From the NCBI RefSeq assembly GCF_013267195.1, contig NZ_CP053941.1, positions 2,232,001 to 2,296,000 on the forward strand: a stretch of DNA of 64,000 nt, written 5' to 3'. The position numbers were made by a program, and so were the translations under genes. This DNA is from Halorubrum salinarum (GTDB taxonomy: Archaea; Halobacteriota; Halobacteria; Halobacteriales; Haloferacaceae). Positions within the stretch are counted from its first letter, which is position 1; each line of letters opens with the position of its first letter. A model generated the notes under the pieces. That model made no database searches. It saw nothing but the letters and a program-made list of their open reading frames with translations, and was not told the DNA's origin. This document shows, piece after piece, positions 52,538 to 59,725 of this stretch.

Positions 52538-53263
52538 TCACTGACGGTACTGAACCGGTCCGAGCCGCGTTACTTGCCCGTCTTCGACGAGTCGCACAAG
52601 CCCGTCTTCGGTCGGGAAGCCGAACGTCCCTGTTTCGACTGGGCGGCCCGGCGCGACACACCGAAAGTACGCGCCTTGCGGGTACTCAGCGAGGATCCGG
52701 CGTTGACACCCGGCGACATCGAACATCCCGAGATCGTACGCGCCGTCCCGCTGTGCGATCCGCGCCGCCCCACGCCGATACCCGAGCAGCTCCCGCGGCT
52801 CAAACTCCGTCATCGACTCCACGGGGAACGCATAGTTCTTGAACGTCACCGGATCGCCCAGCGACAACGTCTCGGCCACCGGGTCATACTCACCGAACCG
52901 GAACGGCGCTTGTAACTCCGGCGTCAACGCCTCACACGCGTCACGCATCCGGTCTCGATGCTCCGTGTGGAACACCCAGTGAACCACGAATCCCAAGCGC
53001 AGCGCTTCCCGCGTCTTCGCCCGGAACGGTTGGTCGGATCCAGCGACGAACTCAATCCACCGGTTCACGTCGCCCCCGATCACCGCACAGTCCGGAACGC
53101 GGTCAGCAACCGTCCGCTCAAACCGGTACTCACCGTGGAAGAACGGCTCGGTTTGCGCGCGGCGACGCCGCTCCAACTCTAATTTCGGCCAGAGATGCGC
53201 CCGCGACTCTTTCCCCGCGGTTCGGAATCCGTCGATGTCATCGGGGAAGTCGTCCGTACTCAC
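52538..53263 (-). CDS. CoiA-like nuclease-fold protein, last gene of the RAMP operon
   Basis: The 241-residue protein starts with KESRAHLWPKLELERRRR (E19, H23, K27), then RVPDCAVIGGDVNRWIEFVAG (D58, E71) and FRAKTREALRLGFVVHWVFH. This order matches the CoiA competence family, a PD-(D/E)xK-fold nuclease, with the residue after E replaced by V at the usual K/Q position, so catalysis is not certain. It lies 37 bases after the exonuclease gene. I read it as a nuclease partner of the RAMP proteins. Confidence 0.55.
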   Translation of the reverse strand: MSTDDFPDDIDGFRTAGKESRAHLWPKLELERRRRAQTEPFFHGEYRFERTVADRVPDCAVIGGDVNRWIEFVAGSDQPFRAKTREALRLGFVVHWVFHTEHRDRMRDACEALTPELQAPFRFGEYDPVAETLSLGDPVTFKNYAFPVESMTEFEPRELLGYRRGAARIAQRDGAYDLGMFDVAGCQRRILAEYPQGAYFRCVAPGRPVETGTFGFPTEDGLVRLVEDGQVTRLGPVQYRQ

Positions 53264-53300
53264 TGTCCATCACCCGCCGTCAACCGCGTTGCGTGCCGTG

Positions 53301-53957
53301 TCATGTGTCGGTCCGTGTCGGTGTTAGCGACTTCACGTCGAACTCTGATTTCGCACAGTACCGTTCCGCGAGCCGCCCGAGGCCACGCGTCCGCAGCACG
53401 TCCGCCACGTTATGCGCCGCGAGCGCCGCGAACCGCGCCTCCTCGAACGCCGTCACCGCCTCGCTACTCTCCGCGAACGGGTCGAGCTCACCGTACTCGC
53501 CGTCGCACAGCACGTCGTACGCAGTGTCGAGATCGTTGCGCGCGTCCCCGTCAACAGTCGTGTTGAACCGCTTCGAAACGACCGGCATGACGTCCGCGTA
53601 CGGCACCCCCGCGAACGCCCACGACAAATCAAGGCGCGCGAACCGCGTGCGGAGGAACGGCAGGTCAAACCCGCCGCCCCACCGTTCTCCGTTGTACGCG
53701 ACGAGCAACACGTCCGCGTCCCGGAACCGCTCCGCAACGAACCCGGACACGGCCGCTAGTAGGTCGTCCTCGGACGAGTGCGTCGACGCCTTCACGACCA
53801 CGTCGCCGTCGACCTCGTCGATACTAGGAGCGGCGCGGCCGCCCGTGTTCACGAACACGCGGACACCGAGCGGCACCGCGAACCCGACCACCGTGACGAC
53901 GTCATCCGCGTCGAACCCGGTCGTCTCGATATCGAACGGCACTTGCCGCAACGTCAC
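53301..53957 (-). CDS. DEDD 3'-5' exonuclease (RNase H-like)
   Basis: The 218-residue protein has a complete DEDD site: D9 and E11 in PFDIETTGF, D98 in AYNGERWGGGFDLPFLR, and H182/D186 in AAHNVADVLRTRG. It resembles the exonuclease domain of family B DNA polymerases and single-domain RNase H-like exonucleases. It overlaps the RAMP gene by four bases. In this operon it probably trims or cuts nucleic acid recognised by the RAMP complex; that role is inferred. Confidence 0.8.
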   Translation of the reverse strand: MTLRQVPFDIETTGFDADDVVTVVGFAVPLGVRVFVNTGGRAAPSIDEVDGDVVVKASTHSSEDDLLAAVSGFVAERFRDADVLLVAYNGERWGGGFDLPFLRTRFARLDLSWAFAGVPYADVMPVVSKRFNTTVDGDARNDLDTAYDVLCDGEYGELDPFAESSEAVTAFEEARFAALAAHNVADVLRTRGLGRLAERYCAKSEFDVKSLTPTRTDT

Positions 53958-54895
53958 GCCCCGTCACCCCCGGCGTCTGCCCGGCCCGGCACGCGCCGCT
54001 CACCAGCCGGTCTGACGCGGAACTCTCCGAATCCGTACTTCGAATGCGTTCCGACGCGACGCACGCCGTTCACCGCCGTCCGCACCGGCTCCGACCCAGT
54101 GTACGGAACAACTTGCCCGTGATCGATCGTGTCCACCACGTACACCTTGCCGTCATCGACGACGCGGGTGTCTCGCCGCCGCACCTCGTCATCCCCGACC
54201 TTCCACCACCACGGCACGTCCTGATCGTCCGCACCCGGGTACTCCGACGCGGTGACGAACGGCGTCACCAACTCAATCAAGCACGGCTCGCCGTCCCGCT
54301 GCGCCGCTTCCAACCGCGCGTAATCCAGGTCCGCTAACTCAACGACCTGCGTGTCCGCAACCGACAGTTCACCGAACCCGTAGTTCCGCGCAGCCCCGAC
54401 CTGGATCCCGTCAAGCACCGCGTCACTCAACGGAACCGTGTCACCGGCCCCGTCCACATGTACGTAGCAGTGCACGTACCACGACACGGACCGCCGCGTG
54501 TTCCGCATCTCCTCCGGCCGGCCAAACCACGACGTGTCAGCGTACGCCACGCGCCCACCGTGCGTCTGTACATCGTGCGTGTTCTGCGCATCTCGCGGCC
54601 TGGAATCCAGCATCCACCGGTGCGCCGGGTCACGGTACAGGAACAAGTCCTCGTACGCGTCCACCGTCGGGAGCGACCCGCCGAGCTTCCCCGCATACCC
54701 CGGCATCGAATGCGCGTCCGGATACTCACCGTACTCCTCCGGCACGAACACCCCGTGACTCACCCGCAATCGTCGCCGCGTCTCGTCATTCACGCGCGGC
54801 GCAATCGCGTTAAACAACGCGTTACCGCTCACAAAGTACGGGTGCCCCATGTACGGCCCCTCCAACGCGAACAACACCTGCTGAATCCGCGTCAC
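53954..54895 (-). CDS. RAMP-superfamily protein with two glycine-rich loops (Cas5/Cas6-like)
   Basis: The 313-residue protein has two glycine-rich loops typical of RAMP proteins: VGAARNYGFGEL at 166-177 and VGTHSKYGFGEF at 281-292. Two RRM-like halves each ending in such a loop are expected for a Cas5- or Cas6-type protein. A histidine (in RVSHGVF) might be catalytic in a Cas6-like role, but this is uncertain. The start is a GTG at 54895, and the gap before it (54896-55316) holds repeats. It overlaps the exonuclease gene by four bases. Confidence 0.65.
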   Translation of the reverse strand: MTRIQQVLFALEGPYMGHPYFVSGNALFNAIAPRVNDETRRRLRVSHGVFVPEEYGEYPDAHSMPGYAGKLGGSLPTVDAYEDLFLYRDPAHRWMLDSRPRDAQNTHDVQTHGGRVAYADTSWFGRPEEMRNTRRSVSWYVHCYVHVDGAGDTVPLSDAVLDGIQVGAARNYGFGELSVADTQVVELADLDYARLEAAQRDGEPCLIELVTPFVTASEYPGADDQDVPWWWKVGDDEVRRRDTRVVDDGKVYVVDTIDHGQVVPYTGSEPVRTAVNGVRRVGTHSKYGFGEFRVRPAGERRVPGRADAGGDGA

Positions 54896-55316
54896 GCGAC
54901 CAACCCCACGCTCCCACTAGAGACCGCCACACGTTCACACACCACACTACCAGCACCCCGCACCACACACCCCGTTTCCAGTGTTCTCCACGACGTACTC
55001 TCCCCGCGATCCACACACCCTGTTTCCAGTGTTCTTCGCCGACCCGTCACGCGATCCGCACACCTCGTGTCCAGTGTTCGCACCGTGTCTCGGTGGCAGG
55101 GTCGAAGCGGCACTCCCAACTGCGACCCGCACCACCGGTTTCCGAGCCGCGCACCGGCCCCGCGTCGTCCCACCACGAACAACCCGGCACCAAGCCCGCG
55201 GCCCGCGGCACACGCCCGTCGCGGCTGCGAGCCCACCACAACCCGCAGCCCCGACCCACGACCAGGTCGCCTCCCCAGGACCGCACCGCCCCGTCGACCC
55301 CGCCCACCCGCCCGGA
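54896..55316. other. 421-base non-coding gap inside the RAMP operon
   Basis: All other genes of this operon overlap or nearly touch, so this gap is exceptional. It contains three repeats (54963-55080) and a possible degenerate copy near 55124. It is C-rich on the plus strand, and I see no TATA box, so the two flanking genes probably remain on one transcript. A frame across it (minus strand) is rich in R, G and C and nearly free of D and E, so I do not call it a gene. Confidence 0.6.
54963..55080. repeat. three CRISPR-like 25-bp repeats with 23- and 20-base spacers
   Basis: Repeats start at 54963, 55011 and 55056. Each has a C-rich head (CCACACACCC) and the core TTTCCAGTGTTC or a close variant. 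Copies 1 and 2 differ at one position of 25; copy 3 differs from copy 2 at five. The spacers (54988-55010, 55036-55055) are not similar to each other. Copies 2 and 3 also share CGCGAT just before them. The repeat read on the operon strand could form a small stem (ACAC pairing with GTGT). Confidence 0.6.
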
Positions 55317-56183
55317 TCACCTCCCCACCCCGCCACGCACCGCAGCACCCACATCGCGCTCTACGACATCTTCCACGTACTGTAGCGCCGTCGAAAACGA
55401 CCGGACTCGCCGTAGTTGCGCATCCACCACGCGCAGCCACTTCCGCTCCAAATCCAGGGGCTCCGCCGACAACCGCGACCACGTATCCGCAAACGCCCGC
55501 GCCGGCCCCGCCCCAAGCGACGCCACCGCCCCCGTCGAAGGTGCGTCACCCGTCACGCGGACCGCCAGTTCAGACGTCCACAGCACCGTCCGGCACGGCA
55601 CCACCACTTCGGCGTCAAGCGCCGCCGCCACACGACCATCATCGCCGTCGCCAGTCGGCGGGCCGCGCGCCGGCCGCTCCGCCACGAGACAGAGATCCTC
55701 GAACGCGTGCCCCGCGCGGTAATTATCGAGCAGCGCCGCCACCAGCAACGTGTGGTACTTCAGTGACGTGTACGGGACGTACACGGACTCGTTGAACCGC
55801 GCCGCCACATCACTCGTCAACCACTCAGCGTGGAGTCGCGCCGGGTCCGAACACCCCGGCCTGACCAGCCCACGCACATCCTCCACAGACGCTGGCACCT
55901 CCCCGGGATCCGCGACCGTCGCCCCCGTCACCAGGGAAAGCCGTGCCGGCGACACGTGATTCGCCACTGTTTGCTCCGGCTCACCCGACGGCCGACTCAA
56001 CACCGCCGCATCCCCATCCGCACCGCACGGCACCGACTGATTCACCCGCACCCCGCACACCTCCCTGTCAGCCGACGCATGCCGCTTCCCGCGGAGCTTG
56101 TGCACGTCGTGCCGGAACGCCGCCACCAACCCGCCCGACTCACCATCACCACCAGGCACCTGAGCGGACTCCGACCCCGTCAC
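55317..56183 (-). CDS. conserved RAMP-operon protein, function unknown
   Basis: The 288-residue protein has a helical C-terminal half (DLERKWLRVVDAQLRRVRSF, then TALQYVEDVVERDV) and a small cysteine/histidine content in the middle. I recognise no motif. It sits between the small acidic protein gene (four-base overlap) and the repeat-containing gap. From what I recall of array-less haloarchaeal CRISPR relatives, they always contain one uncharacterised conserved protein next to the RAMPs; this could be it. Confidence 0.55.
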   Translation of the reverse strand: MTGSESAQVPGGDGESGGLVAAFRHDVHKLRGKRHASADREVCGVRVNQSVPCGADGDAAVLSRPSGEPEQTVANHVSPARLSLVTGATVADPGEVPASVEDVRGLVRPGCSDPARLHAEWLTSDVAARFNESVYVPYTSLKYHTLLVAALLDNYRAGHAFEDLCLVAERPARGPPTGDGDDGRVAAALDAEVVVPCRTVLWTSELAVRVTGDAPSTGAVASLGAGPARAFADTWSRLSAEPLDLERKWLRVVDAQLRRVRSFSTALQYVEDVVERDVGAAVRGGVGR

Positions 56184-56455
56184 GCCCCATCACCCGCGCC
56201 CGACTCGCCCTCGTCCTCACCCGACACCCTCTCACTTCGGCGCTCCCAGATACTCGCAGGCGTTTCCTGCACCGTCTCCGTCACCGTCGTCGGCGACTGC
56301 AGCTCATTCAACTCCCCGTCCACCCCCGCATCACTCTCGCCTTGCGCTTCCCACTCAATCGGGTCCTGCGCAGGATTCGTCGCCGTCGTCGGCGGCCGCG
56401 GCTCATCGAGATCAACTTCTTCATCCTTGCCGCTCGGCTCGTCCGAGTCCGTCAC
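56180..56455 (-). CDS. small acidic linker protein of the RAMP operon
   Basis: The 91-residue protein is nearly all acidic and disordered in appearance (SGKDEEVDLDEPRPPTT, then EGESGAGDGA). It overlaps the Cas7-like gene upstream and the unknown gene downstream by four bases each. Because of the tight coupling it is probably real, perhaps a small subunit or linker of the complex. Confidence 0.5.
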   Translation of the reverse strand: MTDSDEPSGKDEEVDLDEPRPPTTATNPAQDPIEWEAQGESDAGVDGELNELQSPTTVTETVQETPASIWERRSERVSGEDEGESGAGDGA

Positions 56456-57399
56456 GCCGACCCACCTCCCGGCACCGGTGAGTCACCATCACGCGCCGCC
56501 ACACGCGCCTGTAACGCCGCCACGAACTCCCCGCGGACCGACTCCCGCCACACATCATCCTTCCACTCCATCCCCGACGTCGCATCCTGCGCGCGATTAA
56601 ACACGCGCTTGATCTCCGCGTCCGAGTACAGCGGGTTGATGACGCGCGCATCAACCATGCCCGCCCCGAAATTCCGCGCCCCACCGAGCTGTAACTCGAA
56701 CTCGTTGCTGTGCGCGTCGAGGTAATCGACCGCCTCCACGAGCAGCCCAACGTACTCCGGTTTCAGTTCTCGAAGCGAGAGTTTCCACGTCCCCACGAGG
56801 TTCCCGACGACGTCCCGCGACGCCATCCGCAGCGGCTGCCCGTCATCCTCGCTGTTCCGCGAGCGGACCTGCGTGTTCAGTTGACGGTAGTGCGCCTCTG
56901 CTTCGCCTTGGAGCACGTCCACTTGCCTGCGGATCGGCGAGAACCCGATCGGTCTGCGGACGAGACGCCCCGCCCGGTCATTGAACCCACCGAACAAATC
57001 GTAGAGTACACACCCCTCGTCGCCATCCACACACGAGCCTTTCTCATGGTAGCCGGCATCGAGATCACGCTCGTACACGTCGTCAAGCATGTACTCCGCA
57101 TCCGCCGCACCCGGGTGGCACGCCGTGCCTCCCGCTGCCTGTACGACGCGTTCACACCCGTGCCGCAACCACCCCGACAGTGGGAACGGCGACACCATGC
57201 CCCCGATTTGGTTCTGCGGGTCGTCGGCCTCGTACCGGTCAGCCGAGGCGTGGTGTCTGTCCGTGACAATCCCGTCGCCCGGCGCGAGCAGTGGGATTTC
57301 AAGCCCCACGTACACATCCGGGAGTGTGAGATCGTCTACGTCGTCCGGGAGTGTGAACTCGTAATCGAGGTGCTCCGTTTCAAACTCCGGCACCATCAC
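56452..57399 (-). CDS. Cas7/Csm3-like RAMP protein
   Basis: The 315-residue protein has three Csm3/Cas7-family features: a PLSGWLRHGCERV segment like the serine-glycine-arginine motif of Csm3 and Csf2, a CVLYDLFGGFNDRAGRL segment like the cysteine-LFG motif of that family, and a late glycine-rich loop LGGARNFGAGM (238-248). These suggest a backbone subunit that binds a guide or target RNA. It overlaps both neighbours by four bases. No signal or membrane segments. Confidence 0.7.
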   Translation of the reverse strand: MMVPEFETEHLDYEFTLPDDVDDLTLPDVYVGLEIPLLAPGDGIVTDRHHASADRYEADDPQNQIGGMVSPFPLSGWLRHGCERVVQAAGGTACHPGAADAEYMLDDVYERDLDAGYHEKGSCVDGDEGCVLYDLFGGFNDRAGRLVRRPIGFSPIRRQVDVLQGEAEAHYRQLNTQVRSRNSEDDGQPLRMASRDVVGNLVGTWKLSLRELKPEYVGLLVEAVDYLDAHSNEFELQLGGARNFGAGMVDARVINPLYSDAEIKRVFNRAQDATSGMEWKDDVWRESVRGEFVAALQARVAARDGDSPVPGGGSA

Positions 57400-57893
57400 C
57401 GCCCACCCCCACCAGCCCGCATGTGCTCACAAACAGCCGTCAGGAGTGAAGTCGGGCCATCACGATGCTCATCCGTCTCAGCACTCTCAGTGATCCCGTC
57501 ACGCGACGCATCACCCACCGCACGAGCCGCACTCGACGACGCCGCACTCACCACCACCAGCGACGGGTCAACCAGCACCAACCACGACGACTGCGTCGCA
57601 ACATCCGTACAGAGACCGATCCTGCCCGTGACGACCAGTTCATGAACACCACGCGTAAACACCGACGGGTGTTCGTGTTCATCCGCCCCGCACATCACGA
57701 ACCCAATTTCAAAAATCGGGTTGCCAGCCGCCCGGAAGGCATACGCCGTTACGTCGTCGCCTTCCCCGAGTCCGCAGCCGCACACCTGACACATCGCGGC
57801 CCCTTCCCCGAGCGCATATTTTTCTAACTGGTATATAGCTTCAATAAACTGTTCACCGATAGTCTCTTGCCATTTCGGATTTGACTTTACCAT
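57396..57893 (-). CDS. zinc-binding first gene of the RAMP operon
   Basis: The 165-residue protein has C35, C38 and C40 in MCQVCGCGLG, then C68, H73 and H75 in VMCGADEHEH, which could build a zinc finger, and a long low-complexity C-terminus. Type IV CRISPR systems carry a similar zinc-finger protein (Csf1), but I cannot show homology. It is the first gene after the structured leader and the operator. Start is ATG 57893. Confidence 0.55.
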   Translation of the reverse strand: MVKSNPKWQETIGEQFIEAIYQLEKYALGEGAAMCQVCGCGLGEGDDVTAYAFRAAGNPIFEIGFVMCGADEHEHPSVFTRGVHELVVTGRIGLCTDVATQSSWLVLVDPSLVVVSAASSSAARAVGDASRDGITESAETDEHRDGPTSLLTAVCEHMRAGGGGR

Positions 57894-57914
57894 GGGATTC
57901 TCACGTCCGTGGGA

Positions 57915-57981
57915 AGCCCAGCCCGGGTGTCACTACCACCCAGGCATTCGTTGGATCGTTACGCCCCGTCGGGGCTGGGCT
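57915..57981 (-). promoter_or_regulatory. foldable leader RNA of the RAMP operon
   Basis: On the operon strand the outer arms AGCCCAGCCC (57972-57981) and GGGCTGGGCT (57915-57924) are exact complements. Inside them lie a small hairpin (GGGTG 57925-57929 with CACCC 57937-57941) and, competing with the outer arm, GCCCC-GTC-GGGGC at 57963-57975. Given a TATA box near 58005 the transcript would begin about at the outer arm, so an 85-base leader would be structured. Confidence 0.55.
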
Positions 57982-57991
57982 CCACATCCAT

Positions 57992-58005
57992 TATGAGTAC
58001 TCATA
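57992..58005. promoter_or_regulatory. 14-bp perfect palindrome, shared operator
   Basis: TATGAGTACTCATA is fully self-complementary. It overlaps the TATA box (CATATAGG) of the plus-strand HTH gene and of the divergent RAMP operon, so one bound protein could control both. The HTH gene 30 bases away is the obvious candidate binder. Confidence 0.7.
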
Positions 58006-58033
58006 TAGGTAAATACCTTTCGGATATCTCATA

Positions 58034-58327
58034 ATGGAGGTTGAAATACCGTCAGGACTAATCAGTGTGACCGAAAACAGGAGAATAATGCCTGGCCGTG
58101 ACGAAGAAACAGGGCGATATACCGGTCAGTACCCTACTGACGATTTTCTTAATGCTATTGATGAAGAAGGAGGAATGGCCGGTACCGGTGAGATTGCGGA
58201 CCACGTAGGCTGCGCGCACGACACGGCGTATAAGCGGCTTCAAGAGCTTGAAAAAGAAGGAATGATCTCTTCTCGTAAAATGGGCAACACGCTACTGTGG
58301 GAGAGGAGTAGAACAAAAGAAAACTAA
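58034..58327 (+). CDS. winged-helix HTH regulator divergent from the RAMP operon
   Basis: The 97-residue protein begins MEVEIPSG and has a helix-turn-helix: GTGEIADHVGCAHDTAYKRLQELEKEG (about 50-77). It resembles small MarR/ArsR-like haloarchaeal regulators. The ATG at 58034 lies about 28 bases after the TATA box, giving a leaderless mRNA; an in-frame ATG at 58088 is an alternative. The operator palindrome overlaps the box, indicating autoregulation and control of the divergent operon. Confidence 0.75.
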   Translation: MEVEIPSGLISVTENRRIMPGRDEETGRYTGQYPTDDFLNAIDEEGGMAGTGEIADHVGCAHDTAYKRLQELEKEGMISSRKMGNTLLWERSRTKEN

Positions 58328-58363
58328 AGTCACAGTCTTCCTGCTGTTCACATATATACTCAG

Positions 58364-59725
58364 CTACCTATTTAGCACGTTCTTTAGAATTCCGGGCAGT
58401 TCCTCACTGAGTTCCCCTGCCTGTAGAATGGTTATTGGCTCGTCTACCTGTGCGTCTACGGACAGCGTCTCCCGATCAAGGTCCTGTACGACAAGGAGGC
58501 CATTCCACCCGTTGCCGAAGATATCTGCCTCACCAGTTGTGTCTCGCCCGAACACGTAGTCTTCGTTGATTCGGAGGAAGGCGAGGTATTCGAGGGTCTC
58601 TTTGATTCCAGTTCGGATTGTTTCTTCGCGGGTACTATGCTTCACTTCGGCAATGAGGTATTCGTACGTGATCGGTTCGTCGGATTTGACTTCGAGGACG
58701 ATAACGTCGGGACGGCCCGTGTGATTCTGGAAGTTCTTCTCGAAGTACGTGCTGGCGACGTCGCGTGCGGTTTGTTGGACGTGCTCAGCACGAGTTGGCT
58801 CTCGGCCGTCTGGCGTCGCTTCTGTGCGGAAGGAGAGGCCGCGGTTGCTGGCGGATGTGTCGTGGTATAGCACGATCTCTTGCTCGCCGTCGATCTTGGC
58901 GACTTCTTGGCGTCCGCTTTTGATTGTTTGAAAGACGGGCTGTGTGTCTTGTAGGTCTTCGAGCGTGGTGATGAATCGGAAGAGGACATAAAGCTCGAAG
59001 AGTCGGGCTTGGTCGTCTGGGGTGATGGCGGTTTGACTCAATAGTGTACGTAGCGCATCGGGGTTGCCGTCGAATAATTCTTGACGGGCGCGGAGAAGCG
59101 TGGCGGCATCGCGGTAGATTTCTTGTCGGGAGTTGGCGGCGGTGGTGAGCATGCGTTCGGTTGGTTCGTACGTTTCTGGGTCGCGGATGCGGCGGACGTG
59201 GACGTTGCGTTCGACGGTGCGTTGTACCTGGTCGATGAGGTCGGTGTTAGCTTGCCACCGGTCGGTGACCCAGTCGTAGTTGCCTTTCAGGTACTCGTCG
59301 GCGTCGCGCAGCGTTGTGTAAATAACGGAGAGGAGGCGTTTGAGGACGATGTTTTCGGGGATGTTGTAGTCTTCGGACCGGTTTTCGGTGACGAACAGCG
59401 ACCGGTCGTTCGGGTTGGTGGAGTACCGGGCTTTGACGGTTGAGCCCCAGTTGATGTGCCCGTCAATGCCACCGCGTTGGGTGCGGGCGACGGTTTTCGT
59501 TTCGGTGCGGACGTTTCGCAGGCGTTGTGAGAGTTGCTCGACGAACTCGACGACGTCGGGTTTGAGGATGAAGTGTAGGTCGAGGAGGAGCTCGTAGTCC
59601 TCGAAGCGTTGGTCGAGCGCTTCGGGTTTGATCGAGGCAGCGAGTTCTCGTTTGGGGAACCCGCCGTTCATGACGTACGCGAGGATGTCTTGGGTGAGCC
59701 CGTCGATGAGGTCCTCGCGGTTCAT
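58364..59725 (-). CDS. McrC-like PD-(D/E)xK restriction nuclease subunit
   Basis: The 453-residue protein has the nuclease core D340 in GRPDVIVLEV and E360/K362 in LIAEVKHS, with RLFELYVLFRF (about 241-251), the McrC/DUF2357 motif, before it. The N-terminal 200 residues are helical. In the McrBC type IV restriction system this subunit cuts DNA next to modified bases. It overlaps the McrB-like gene by four bases. Confidence 0.8.
   Translation of the reverse strand: MNREDLIDGLTQDILAYVMNGGFPKRELAASIKPEALDQRFEDYELLLDLHFILKPDVVEFVEQLSQRLRNVRTETKTVARTQRGGIDGHINWGSTVKARYSTNPNDRSLFVTENRSEDYNIPENIVLKRLLSVIYTTLRDADEYLKGNYDWVTDRWQANTDLIDQVQRTVERNVHVRRIRDPETYEPTERMLTTAANSRQEIYRDAATLLRARQELFDGNPDALRTLLSQTAITPDDQARLFELYVLFRFITTLEDLQDTQPVFQTIKSGRQEVAKIDGEQEIVLYHDTSASNRGLSFRTEATPDGREPTRAEHVQQTARDVASTYFEKNFQNHTGRPDVIVLEVKSDEPITYEYLIAEVKHSTREETIRTGIKETLEYLAFLRINEDYVFGRDTTGEADIFGNGWNGLLVVQDLDRETLSVDAQVDEPITILQAGELSEELPGILKNVLNR

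Noticed and set aside
54963-55080. Calling the repeats a true CRISPR array
   Set aside because: Only three copies, one of them 20/25 identical to its neighbour, with short spacers and no cas1/cas2; reported as a repeat and a finding instead.
54892-55482. 196-codon minus-strand frame covering the repeats in the RAMP operon gap
   Set aside because: Its stop overlaps the next start by four bases, which looks operon-like, but it overlaps the preceding gene by about 165 bases and is almost free of acidic residues; I regard the gap as non-coding.
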